64,000 bases of DNA from contig NZ_CANMNP010000019.1 in the NCBI RefSeq assembly GCF_947499295.1, positions 78,755-142,754 on the forward strand. The letters run 5' to 3'. This DNA comes from an uncultured Roseibium sp. Its GTDB lineage: Bacteria > Pseudomonadota > Alphaproteobacteria > Rhizobiales > Stappiaceae. Positions 45,805 to 54,329 of this stretch are shown in pieces. A program made the translations under genes and the position numbers. The number at the start of each line of letters is the position of its first letter. The stretch's first letter is position 1. The notes beneath the pieces were generated by a model. The model was not told the origin of the DNA. It worked only from the letters and a program-made list of their open reading frames with translations, and searched no databases.

Positions 45805-47123
45805 AGGGGTACTCCAAGCTCTCGCGCTCTTTTGAGCCTCGGCGGAGGGTCAACGAATGCGCCTAGCGGATTTATCTTTCTGTTTGCAATACGAGTGGCG
45901 AGATTTTCTGCGGCAATTCGCGTTCCTTCACGATTGTGGATCGATCCGCGAATTTGTGTTGTTGCAGCCAAAGCCCGGATGTAACAGTCCAGGAGTTCCG
46001 GATCGGGCTTTTGCGGCGATTGCCAGAAACTTTCAAGCTCGCCCTGATGTGTCAATCCATCAATGTCGTAATGTGCCGGCACCAGCGTTTTAACAGGTAG
46101 GCCTGTCTGCAACGCTTCTACACCTGCGGTCGAATTTAATGTCACTACGCCTTGCGCTGCTGCGAAAAGATCAGACAATTTCCCACCGTCGAGGAACAGC
46201 ACTCTTGCTGACAGGCCATGTTGCGCCGCAAGCGACAAGCTCGTTTCACGCCAGTTTTCAAATCCAACGTCGAGCGGGTGGGTCTTCAAAACGAGCCAGT
46301 CATCTTGAGATCCTTTTTTTGCAAAAGACCTGAAAACAACATCGATGACATCAGCAAAGCTGTCGTAGGGTGAATGCCTTCGAAGCTGGAAATCTCCTTC
46401 CAACTGCAAGGGCAGCAAGAAATAGGATTTTCCGGACCGTCTTAGGGCGTCAATATCACGCTGTACAGCCCTGTCGCGTTTTCCTTGCGAAATCAGCCTC
46501 AATGCGCCTCTTAGATATTCTATGACAGGAGGATATATCGTGTGTTGCTGGTAGTTCGGGTAGAGAGCCTTTAGGAAGACATTGGTCAGGTTATAGGCCA
46601 CGTCAGGTCCAGTCTGCAGCCAGAATGAACTTGGATAAAGTGGGCTTAAATCCACGTCGCCTGCCCTCTTGGCGACCTCGCTAATCTCGTCGGCGTTTAC
46701 AGGAAAATGACTTAAGGTCGAAAGGCCGTTTCGTTCCAATGTCATCCAACCCGGGCGCAGAGCTCCCAGTTCAGTCACTGCAACGAAGACGCCTGTTTTC
46801 AATGCTTCTTCGATCGCGATTCGATGATAAAGACGCTGATCACCGTGAAGTACCAGATCAGTAATCTGGTTTTTGCGCAAATACTCGGATATGAAGTCCG
46901 GCCAATGTCGCTTGTCAGACTTGAAGCTGGCGCTTCCCTCGCCATGCCAGTGAAGCCAATCACCGGCGCAAAAGTTCAGTCTGTGAACCCGGAACCCCTT
47001 TTTCCTCAAGGCCTCTCCTGCCTGTCGGTAAAAAGGCGACAACGGACCTTGTAGAAAGAGGATCGCTCTTCCGGATGGTGGAAGAGACGTCTCGCAACCA
47101 GGGTCGTCAGCCGCGCCAGACAT
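45801..47123 (-). CDS. KpsS-like capsule protein, divergent copy
   Basis: About 440 residues, KpsS family (transfers the first beta-Kdo to the lipid anchor in E. coli). Motifs: LFLQGPLSPFYRQAG, CAGDWLHWHGEG, LPLQLEGDFQLRRHSPY, LKTHPLD, LDGGKLSDLF and TLNSTAGVEALQTGLPVK. It is a paralogue of the next gene upstream. The motif that reads ENGYLRP there is ELGALRP here, so one conserved polar and one aromatic residue are lost, hinting at altered activity. Start taken as ATG 47123 (17-base overlap with the upstream gene); GTG 47147 is possible. Couples to kpsC by a 4-base overlap. Confidence 0.85.
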   Translation of the reverse strand: MSGAADDPGCETSLPPSGRAILFLQGPLSPFYRQAGEALRKKGFRVHRLNFCAGDWLHWHGEGSASFKSDKRHWPDFISEYLRKNQITDLVLHGDQRLYHRIAIEEALKTGVFVAVTELGALRPGWMTLERNGLSTLSHFPVNADEISEVAKRAGDVDLSPLYPSSFWLQTGPDVAYNLTNVFLKALYPNYQQHTIYPPVIEYLRGALRLISQGKRDRAVQRDIDALRRSGKSYFLLPLQLEGDFQLRRHSPYDSFADVIDVVFRSFAKKGSQDDWLVLKTHPLDVGFENWRETSLSLAAQHGLSARVLFLDGGKLSDLFAAAQGVVTLNSTAGVEALQTGLPVKTLVPAHYDIDGLTHQGELESFWQSPQKPDPELLDCYIRALAATTQIRGSIHNREGTRIAAENLATRIANRKINPLGAFVDPPPRLKRARELGVPL

Positions 47124-48456
47124 GAGACCAGCGTTCTGTGCGGCCACGTGTTTTCAACTGCTCGGCAAATGTCGTCGCAATTCCACGTGCTCGAGCTTTT
47201 TCCAATCGTGGCGGGGTCTGACAATGAGCGTCCGGTAGATTGACTGTGCCGGCAATCATGCGCTCAGCCATCAACTCAGCTGCGGCCTCACGACCTTCCT
47301 TTGTATAAAAACATCCCTTTACCTGGATACTCGCCGCCAACAAACGCTCCAGCGCGTCTCTGAGCTCGACGTCTGGTTCGCTTCCTTCACGCCAGAATTC
47401 ATCCAGTGATTTTTGACACGTCAATCCGTCGATATCGTAAAGCGCAATGCCGAGAACTTTTGTCGGGCAGCCAACACGAAGTGAGTGCAGTCCAGTTGTA
47501 CTGTTAATGGTAAGCGAGCCTGCTGCATGCATAAGCAATTGATCAAGATTGCCACCGTCGACCAGCAGAACTCTTTTCTTTACCCCATACTTTTTCGAGA
47601 TTGACTTCAAAATACGAGGCCAAGGTTCAATCCCGTTGTCGAGTGGATGTACCTTGAAAACAAGCCGTGCAGCAGCAGGAGCATGTTGCGAGAATGAGCG
47701 AATGACTTCTTCCGCGGCCTCAGCGATATGGTCATATTGAGAGTTGAAGCGCAGTTGATAATCACTTTGAAGCTGCAATGGAAATACGTAGTAAGGAAGC
47801 CCGGTCGCAATGATGTCGTCTATGACGTGCAAGGCACGACGGTTTCGCCCCTTGGCAAATGAAAAGCGGGGAATGTTGCCCAGGTAGTCTAGTAACGGGT
47901 GATACAACTTATCACGCACGTAACCTGGAAATGCCAAGGAGAAAATTACATTGGCCATGTTGTAAGTCACTTCGTTCACGGCTTCATTGATGAACGGGTA
48001 TTTGTAACGAGCCTCGCGATCCACATCAGGCAGTGTTTCAGCAGCTTTTATAATGTGCTCAGCATTTTCCGGGAAACGAGAGTGTGCAGACATGCCGACA
48101 TGTTCAAGCGTAATCCAGTCTGGCCGCAAATAGCCATTTTCAAATGTCATACAGCAAATGCCAAGCTCCGCACCGATCTCAGCGGCGGCAACGTGATAGG
48201 GAACCCTGTCGGCATAGTATACGATGTGAGTGACTTGATTTTCCTGGCAATAGGCTTTGAGCCAGTTGGGCCAGTTCTCAAGGCTACCGCGATAAGAAGT
48301 GCATCTTCGATCGTGCCAACCCAGCCAATCGCCTGCAGATAAATTCACTCGAAGGGTTTTAACGCCGCGTTTCTCCAGGCTGTCCGCAATTGTGCGAGCA
48401 AATACTCCTGGAGGTCCTTGCAAAAAGAGAACGACCTTGCAGCTGACTGAACTCAT
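47107..48456 (-). CDS. kpsS: KpsS-like capsule linker beta-Kdo transferase
   Basis: 449-residue KpsS-family protein with the fuller motif set: VVLFLQGPPGVFARTIA, LSAGDWLGWHDRR, ENGYLRPDWITLE, VFPLQLQSDYQLRFNSQY, FKVHPLDNG, VDGGNLDQLL and TINSTTGLHSLRVGCPTKV. Expected role: prime the poly-Kdo linker on the lipid anchor at the cytoplasmic face. ATG 48456 is preferred; the frame opens with a TTG four codons earlier. It overlaps its downstream paralogue and follows the export lipoprotein gene by 73 bases. Confidence 0.88.
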   Translation of the reverse strand: MSSVSCKVVLFLQGPPGVFARTIADSLEKRGVKTLRVNLSAGDWLGWHDRRCTSYRGSLENWPNWLKAYCQENQVTHIVYYADRVPYHVAAAEIGAELGICCMTFENGYLRPDWITLEHVGMSAHSRFPENAEHIIKAAETLPDVDREARYKYPFINEAVNEVTYNMANVIFSLAFPGYVRDKLYHPLLDYLGNIPRFSFAKGRNRRALHVIDDIIATGLPYYVFPLQLQSDYQLRFNSQYDHIAEAAEEVIRSFSQHAPAAARLVFKVHPLDNGIEPWPRILKSISKKYGVKKRVLLVDGGNLDQLLMHAAGSLTINSTTGLHSLRVGCPTKVLGIALYDIDGLTCQKSLDEFWREGSEPDVELRDALERLLAASIQVKGCFYTKEGREAAAELMAERMIAGTVNLPDAHCQTPPRLEKARARGIATTFAEQLKTRGRTERWSHVWRG

Positions 48457-48529
48457 GTGTTGTGCCAACCTGCTGGCAATGACGGTTCACACAACTTTCT
48501 GAACCGTCATCAAATTTGGCCCACGACTG

Positions 48530-49660
48530 TTAGTCGGTAATACCCTGTACCACAGAATAGTTACTGATCAACGGCGCAATTATCTGGAGGAACTTGCCAA
48601 GTTCTGCCGTCGGATGGTTCGCGATATATAGAATATCTTTGTCTCGCATTTCAAAGTGCTGCGTCATGAAGAACCCTTTCGGGTCGCGCAAGCTCACTTT
48701 GTATACCAGCGGAGCAGTCTTTTTACCGGCGAGTTTATCCGCAAGTTCCGGCTTGAGCTGCCGGATCAACGCGGCGTCTTCGTACCTAAACAAGAACACA
48801 CCATTGGCGTCTGCTCTTTCGTCTCTCAGTCCACCGACCGTGGCCAAAGCTTCGGCCATTGAGACACTCTTTGTGCGGAAAGGTACTAGCTGGTTGGATT
48901 TAACGGCACCAAACGCTGAGAATGTTCTCGGACGATGAGACAAGAGAATGTTGTCGCTTGGAGAAATAAGGACGTTATTATCAGGGAAATCGATCAGGTC
49001 TTCGAGGCGTGTCGTCCCTGCCCTTCTGCCTCGCTTCAGAGTAACGACAGTTTCGTATGTCGCCTCTCGAGCACCGCCCGCCTGCGCTACGAGATCTAGC
49101 AGCCGCGTATTGCGCAACGGGAGCGGGTAAACGCCCGGTTTCATGACATCACCAACGACAACGGCCGTTGAACTGAGCTTATCTTTCAAAGATATCAGGA
49201 CTTGTGGCTCAACGGCTTTGCCGACAAGTTTTTTCTGAACTGCTTGACGAAGACCTTCGATACTCAGTCCGGCGGCACGGACCCTTCCTGCATATGGCAC
49301 GAAGATAAAGCCGTTCTCATCAACGACAGACGGAATTTGACTGGACCCGCTCTCGCCACTGGAAAACAGCCCATCCGGCGAAGCTTCCCAGATTGTCACG
49401 ACAAGCGTGTCGCCAACACCCAAAAGTGTTGGTGAACCGCCTCGTCCGACACCGCGGAATTGATTGGCGAAAGACAAAGGTCTGTAAGCTCGGATCGCTT
49501 CTATGTTGACCGGATCGATCACGACGACGGTGAAGTCACCGTCTTCGGCGCTCGATTCAACATCCTGGGAAGTAATGTTAATGGCAGCCGGCCCATCGCC
49601 GGGCAGTGCGGAACACCCGAACAAAGCCGCCGCAGCCACCAAAACAGAAATAAAACGCAT
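48530..49660 (-). CDS. Wza/KpsD-type polysaccharide export lipoprotein
   Basis: 376-residue outer-membrane export protein. The signal peptide MRFISVLVAAAALFGC ends in a lipobox (FGCS), so the frame extension to 49756 is not used. The poly-export domain follows (LLGVGDTLVVTIWEASPDGLF, IPSVVDENGFIFVPYAGRV), then SLBB-type repeats (VVGDVMKPGVYPLPL; FGAVKSNQLVPF). It should form the outer-membrane/periplasmic channel for the capsule. It heads the minus-strand run wza-kpsS-kpsS-kpsC-rkpH and is divergent from the AGE-family gene, with about 230 bases between. Confidence 0.9.
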   Translation of the reverse strand: MRFISVLVAAAALFGCSALPGDGPAAINITSQDVESSAEDGDFTVVVIDPVNIEAIRAYRPLSFANQFRGVGRGGSPTLLGVGDTLVVTIWEASPDGLFSSGESGSSQIPSVVDENGFIFVPYAGRVRAAGLSIEGLRQAVQKKLVGKAVEPQVLISLKDKLSSTAVVVGDVMKPGVYPLPLRNTRLLDLVAQAGGAREATYETVVTLKRGRRAGTTRLEDLIDFPDNNVLISPSDNILLSHRPRTFSAFGAVKSNQLVPFRTKSVSMAEALATVGGLRDERADANGVFLFRYEDAALIRQLKPELADKLAGKKTAPLVYKVSLRDPKGFFMTQHFEMRDKDILYIANHPTAELGKFLQIIAPLISNYSVVQGITD

Positions 49661-49894
49661 TAGAACCCGATCCACCCATTGGTTGCCAGTCTGGTAGCAT
49701 TCCCTACCGGGATTGTCCAAGACACAACGGTCCTTTCCCCCGGAGAAACATCCCATCTGTGACTTTGCTGTAACAGTAGACCGTTTTTCCTAGTGAATTG
49801 ATTAATTTCTGATTTATCGTCTTCAGTTCTTAGCGCCAAGGCCACTAGTGTCCAGGTTGAGTCCGGCGGAATTATGCTCGTAGCGGGGTTTCTG

Positions 49895-51079
49895 ATGACA
49901 ACAATTGACAAAAATCAAGTCGGAGAAATGGTGCAACACCAATCCGCAGAAATGACAGCATGGCTTAACAGTAAAGCTCTGCCGATCTGGGCGACTGTGG
50001 GGGCGGATCCTGGTAAAGGCGAGTGTTATGAATCGATCGATTTGGCAACTCAGAAACCACTTTTCGTCACCCGGCGTGCCAGAGTTGTGCCACGACAGAT
50101 CTACTCCTTCCTGGAAGGCGCAAAACTTGGTTGGACCGGCCAAGCCGAAGACCTCGCCTCAGGACTGTATAAATGGTTTCTCAGCGCATATCGTTCAGAC
50201 GAAGGCTACTTCATTTCATCGGTCGACGTTGAAAACCAGGTAACGGATCAATCCTTCGATCTCTACAACCAGGCCTTTGCTTTGTTCGCATTCGCGCAAA
50301 TTGCAGGCAATATGCCGGAGTCGCGGCAGGACGCTGAAGAACACGCGTCCAATTTATTGAACTATCTGATTGAAAACTATCGCAACCCGCAAGGCGGGTT
50401 TCGTGAAGCCAATCCCGACAAGTTGCCGCTTTGCTCGAACCCGCACATGCATATGTTTGAAGCATGCCTGGCTTGGGAAGCAATCTCCGCCGATCCGGCA
50501 TGGCAGGAGCTTTCAGACGAAATCGCCGAGCTGGCATTGAACCACTATATAGACCCCGTGACCGGTGGATTGCGCGAATTCTTTGAACTGGATTGGTCTC
50601 CCTTCAAAGGTGACAACGGCCGTGTCATGGAGTCGGGACACCAATTTGAATGGGCCTGGCTTTTGGCACGATGGGGCCGTTCTCGCTGCGATGCCGGTGC
50701 ATTGATAGCCGCAAGGCGCCTCTATGATATCGCTTGGACGTATGGGATTGACGAGACCCGCAGTGTCACGTTCATGGCGTTGAACGACGACTTCAGTGTT
50801 CGCGATCCGATAGCGCGGTTGTGGGGTCAGACCGAATGGTTAAAGGCTGCAATCGCACTTGCTGAAACTTCCCAGGGACCGGAGCGCGACGCTTATCTGT
50901 CTGACATACTGGACGCGGCAAACGCGATGCGCGTATTTTTCGCTTCGGCACCTGATGGCCTTTGGCGGGACAAGATGAGCCCGGATGGAGATTTCGAAGA
51001 CGAGCCCGCACCAGCCAGTTCTCTTTATCATATTGTCTGCGCCATTTCCGAACTGAACCGGTTTGCGGCTGGTCGGTAA
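49895..51079 (+). CDS. AGE-family sugar epimerase/isomerase
   Basis: 394-residue (alpha/alpha)6-barrel protein of the N-acylglucosamine 2-epimerase / mannose isomerase family. Conserved features: VVPRQIYSFLEGAKLGW, QSFDLYNQAFALFAFA, NPHMHMFEACLAW, ESGHQFEWAWLLARW and LYHIVCAISE, with the catalytic-type histidines in the last three. It could make mannose, ManNAc or sulfoquinovose-related sugars; the neighbouring capsule genes suggest supply of a capsule sugar. ATG 49895 with GGGG upstream; ATG 49874 is also open. Confidence 0.83.
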   Translation: MTTIDKNQVGEMVQHQSAEMTAWLNSKALPIWATVGADPGKGECYESIDLATQKPLFVTRRARVVPRQIYSFLEGAKLGWTGQAEDLASGLYKWFLSAYRSDEGYFISSVDVENQVTDQSFDLYNQAFALFAFAQIAGNMPESRQDAEEHASNLLNYLIENYRNPQGGFREANPDKLPLCSNPHMHMFEACLAWEAISADPAWQELSDEIAELALNHYIDPVTGGLREFFELDWSPFKGDNGRVMESGHQFEWAWLLARWGRSRCDAGALIAARRLYDIAWTYGIDETRSVTFMALNDDFSVRDPIARLWGQTEWLKAAIALAETSQGPERDAYLSDILDAANAMRVFFASAPDGLWRDKMSPDGDFEDEPAPASSLYHIVCAISELNRFAAGR

Positions 51080-51122
51080 AGCTTTCGGGAACGCATGCAT
51101 TTGGTGGCGCAACCAGAAAAGG

Positions 51123-51143
51123 AAAAGACGCAAACCGTCTTTT
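51123..51143 (+). terminator. Possible terminator after the AGE-family gene
   Basis: AAAAGACG (51123-51130), 5-base loop, CGTCTTTT (51136-51143): an 8-bp stem whose right arm supplies a short T run. It is placed 44 bases after the stop codon and before folD. Confidence 0.45.
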
Positions 51144-51215
51144 GGAAACTCGACTGCGGTTCTATAGGTTCCTCAGAAATCAGATGTTGCAATTGCAGAT
51201 GTATGAGGAGGCTGA

Positions 51216-52127
51216 ATGCCCCAGGCGCAGATAATTGACGGTAAGGAAATCGCAAATTCAGTTCGCGATGAAATCACCAATCGTGCAGCGCAGTTGTTAG
51301 AAGCAACTGGAAAACGGCCAGGGCTGGCGGTTGTCCTTGTCGGTGAGGACCCGGCGAGCCAAGTCTACGTCCGCAACAAAGACCGAGCGGCTGAAGCTTG
51401 CGGCTTTCATTCAGTGAAACATACACTTCCGGCCGATACGAGCGAAGCTGATGTGCTTGCGCTTGTGGCGCAGTTGAATGATGACGAGGAGATTCACGGT
51501 ATTCTCGTGCAATTGCCATTGCCTGCTCACATTGACGAAAGCAAGGTCCTCCGCCTGATTCGGCCGGAAAAGGATGTTGACGGATTTCATCCGGTCAATG
51601 TCGGCCTTTTGACAGCCGGGGAGCGCGGCAGCGCGCTTGTGCCGTGTACACCTGCCGGCAGTCTCGTGCTTTTGAAACGGACCCTGGGTGACACCTTATC
51701 AGGACTGAACGCGGTCGTTGTCGGTCGTTCAAACATCGTCGGCAAACCTATGGCGAGCCTGTTGCTGCAAGAAAGTTGTACGGTCACCATCGCTCACAGC
51801 CGGACCAAGGACCTCCCGGCGATTGTCAAGGCTGCGGACATTGTCGTCGCAGCGGTTGGGAGGCCTGAAATGGTGAAAGGCGACTGGATCAAGCCAGGCG
51901 CAACCGTTATCGATGTCGGCATCAATCGAATTCCGGCCCCCGAAAGAGGTGAAGGAAAGACGCGGCTTGTTGGTGATGTTGCTTTCGACGAGGCTGTCGA
52001 CCATGCCGGTGCAATCACACCTGTGCCTGGCGGTGTTGGTCCCATGACAATTGCCATGCTTATGGCCAATACTTTGACCGCCGCCCGTCGTTTGATGAAT
52101 TTACCAGAAGATCAAGCGCTGTTCTGA
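51216..52127 (+). CDS. folD: Bifunctional methylene-THF dehydrogenase / methenyl-THF cyclohydrolase
   Basis: 303-residue FolD, interconverting 5,10-methylene-, methenyl- and 10-formyl-tetrahydrofolate in the cytosol. Motifs: [13 protein letters not shown] with the catalytic Lys, [35 protein letters not shown] (NADP site) and the C-terminal [16 protein letters not shown] 51216 follows GAGGAGG. It can use the C1 units released by sarcosine oxidase, whose genes end the left side of the window. Confidence 0.98.
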   Translation: MPQAQIIDGKEIANSVRDEITNRAAQLLEATGKRPGLAVVLVGEDPASQVYVRNKDRAAEACGFHSVKHTLPADTSEADVLALVAQLNDDEEIHGILVQLPLPAHIDESKVLRLIRPEKDVDGFHPVNVGLLTAGERGSALVPCTPAGSLVLLKRTLGDTLSGLNAVVVGRSNIVGKPMASLLLQESCTVTIAHSRTKDLPAIVKAADIVVAAVGRPEMVKGDWIKPGATVIDVGINRIPAPERGEGKTRLVGDVAFDEAVDHAGAITPVPGGVGPMTIAMLMANTLTAARRLMNLPEDQALF

Positions 52128-52341
52128 TCACCATTGGAGTATTTGACACCCAATTCAGGCGATCAAGCTCTTGAGGAACCTTCACTCTTGCGTTGATACC
52201 TGCGCCATGGTCTATCGTGTTTGTATTACTTTAACCATGGCTCCTTAACGTGGGTGACGTAGGGGCTGCATATGCAGCTGGTTGAATTGCACAAGACTGT
52301 TTCTTTGCAAGAAACCAAGCCAATCCGACAGGCGGCAGTAA

Positions 52342-54324
52342 GTGAAGGGTCTTCCGTCCTGCGTGTCCGGTTCTCGAGCGGACACGCGTTTCAACGTTCA
52401 TTCCGCACTGGCAGCGCTGAAAGTTGCCGGTGCTCTTTGCGTTGACAAACGCAGTCTGGCCGGACTTGTCATCCTTGGAACACTGGTTGCACTTCCGCTG
52501 CCGGCTAAATCCTTCGAAGTGTTCGGGTGGAAGTTTTTTGAGTCGGGCGAAGATGAAGCTGCGACCGTTCCGGACCCCCTGCCTTACAAAACAGACTTGA
52601 GCATATCGAGCGGAGGTGATCACCTAAAAGAGGAGCTTGAAGGCGCATCGCTTCTCATCCAACAACAGGATAAACCGCCTTCTGGCGAAGCGGGTCTGAT
52701 CGCAAGAGCACTTTCCGACCGGGAAAGACTGATCGCCAAGCTCTATGCGGACGGCCGCTATGGCGGCACCGTCGACATCACACTGTCTGGAGTACCGCTG
52801 GAAACAGCCCTGGAACAAAGCGACCTTCCCGATACGCGGCCGGTCAACGTATCGATCGTCGCAAATCCGGGTCCGGTATTCACGTTCGGCAAAGTTGTTG
52901 TTGTCTCGCGCGGTGGCGATCTGACATCAGACCCGGGTTATTGGGGTCTCAAGGCGGGTGATGTCGCCGCCTCGGGCAAGATCCTGACAGCTGAAAAACG
53001 TATGGTGGCTGACCTTCGCGCTCGCGGCTATCCAAAAGCCTCAATTGCGGAGCGGCGCATAACTGCCGACCACAGCACAGACACTTTGGATGTGACCCTC
53101 GTCGCCGACGCCGGTGAGCAGGCACGCTTCGGAAAGGTCTCAGTAAGCGGTACTGAGGTCACAGATCCGGACTTTGTCGTTCAGCAGGCCATGCTGCCCG
53201 AAGGCAAGGTTTATTCACCGGAAGATCTCGCGCGTGCACGCAAGCGCCTGAATGAACTTGGTATCTTTTCCTCCATAAGACTGGTCGAAGGGCATATTGA
53301 GGGCCCAGACGGAAGTCTGCCGATCACAATTGAAGTCAGCGAACGAAAGCGGCACGTCATCGGAGCCGGTGCTTCCTGGTCAAGCACTGAAGGTTTTGGA
53401 GTTGAAAGCTACTGGCGACGGCGCAATCTATTCGGACGTGGTGAGTTGCTATCTGTTGAAGGCTCTATCGGCCGCATTGGTACAGAAAGCATCGAGGATC
53501 AAGAGTATTCAGCAAGAGTCGCTTTCGAAAAGCCCGGCGTATTCGGACCTTTGACGAGTTTTTCAACCAGTCTCGAGGCACGGCAGGAAAACCCTGATGC
53601 CTATAAGAGCCGCACCCTAACGTTTGATGCCTATCTGAACAGAGAGTTTTCGGACACTCTCAAAGGCCGCGCGGGCGCAGAAATCTTTTACGCAAATGAA
53701 GAAGACGCATTTGGTGACGACGACTACCTGTTGTTCGGCCTTCCCGCCGACCTGACATTCGACAACAGGGACGACAAACTCAATCCGTCGAAAGGTTTCT
53801 TTGCCGCAGTTTTTGCCGAACCTGCCTACGACACGCTGAACTCCAATGCGATGGGTTTTGTTAAAGGCACTGTATCCAGCTACTACGCACTGGATGAAGC
53901 GAAGCGCTTTATTCTGGCCGGCCGTGTATCTGCAGGGTCAATATTTGCGCCCTCGGTTGAAGCCGTTCCGGCCAGCCGGCGGTTCATTGCAGGTGGTGGA
54001 GGATCTATCCGTGGCTATGCCTATCGAAATGTCGGCCCCCGTATAAATGACGAAGTTACGGGGGGACGTTCACTCCTTGAATTGTCTGGTGAAGTCAGGG
54101 TGAAAGTCACCGACACAATCGGTGTTGTGGGATTTGTAGATGCGGGCAATGCTTATGAAGACAGCATTCCGGACTTTTCAGAGAGCCTAAAGGTGGGCGT
54201 TGGCGCTGGATTGCGCTATTTTACTCCCATTGGGCCACTACGAATCGATGCGGCGGTTCCGCTTGATCCTGGTCCAGGTGACCCAGACTTCGCTCTTTAT
54301 GTCGGTTTGAGCCAGGCGTTTTAA
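52342..54324 (+). CDS. tamA: Outer-membrane translocation and assembly protein TamA
   Basis: 660-residue Omp85-family protein. A signal-like segment (about 38-57; SLAGLVILGTLVALPLPAKS) follows an unusually long N-terminal tail, so the true start may lie downstream of the GTG used here. POTRA repeats span about 140-350 (SIVANPGPVFTFGKVVV; DAGEQARFGKVSVSGTEV). The C-terminal 16-strand barrel has the surface-antigen motifs FIAGGGGSIRGYAYRNVGP and DAGNAYEDS and ends in Phe (VGLSQAF), as outer-membrane barrels do. It works with TamB, encoded five bases downstream. Confidence 0.93.
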   Translation: MKGLPSCVSGSRADTRFNVHSALAALKVAGALCVDKRSLAGLVILGTLVALPLPAKSFEVFGWKFFESGEDEAATVPDPLPYKTDLSISSGGDHLKEELEGASLLIQQQDKPPSGEAGLIARALSDRERLIAKLYADGRYGGTVDITLSGVPLETALEQSDLPDTRPVNVSIVANPGPVFTFGKVVVVSRGGDLTSDPGYWGLKAGDVAASGKILTAEKRMVADLRARGYPKASIAERRITADHSTDTLDVTLVADAGEQARFGKVSVSGTEVTDPDFVVQQAMLPEGKVYSPEDLARARKRLNELGIFSSIRLVEGHIEGPDGSLPITIEVSERKRHVIGAGASWSSTEGFGVESYWRRRNLFGRGELLSVEGSIGRIGTESIEDQEYSARVAFEKPGVFGPLTSFSTSLEARQENPDAYKSRTLTFDAYLNREFSDTLKGRAGAEIFYANEEDAFGDDDYLLFGLPADLTFDNRDDKLNPSKGFFAAVFAEPAYDTLNSNAMGFVKGTVSSYYALDEAKRFILAGRVSAGSIFAPSVEAVPASRRFIAGGGGSIRGYAYRNVGPRINDEVTGGRSLLELSGEVRVKVTDTIGVVGFVDAGNAYEDSIPDFSESLKVGVGAGLRYFTPIGPLRIDAAVPLDPGPGDPDFALYVGLSQAF

Positions 54325-54329
54325 CGCAT

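Noticed and set aside
34160..48456. Secondary-metabolite (antibiotic) cluster
   Set aside because: The PKS matches the RkpA layout and is bound on one side by capsule linker/export genes; no tailoring, resistance or NRPS genes are present.
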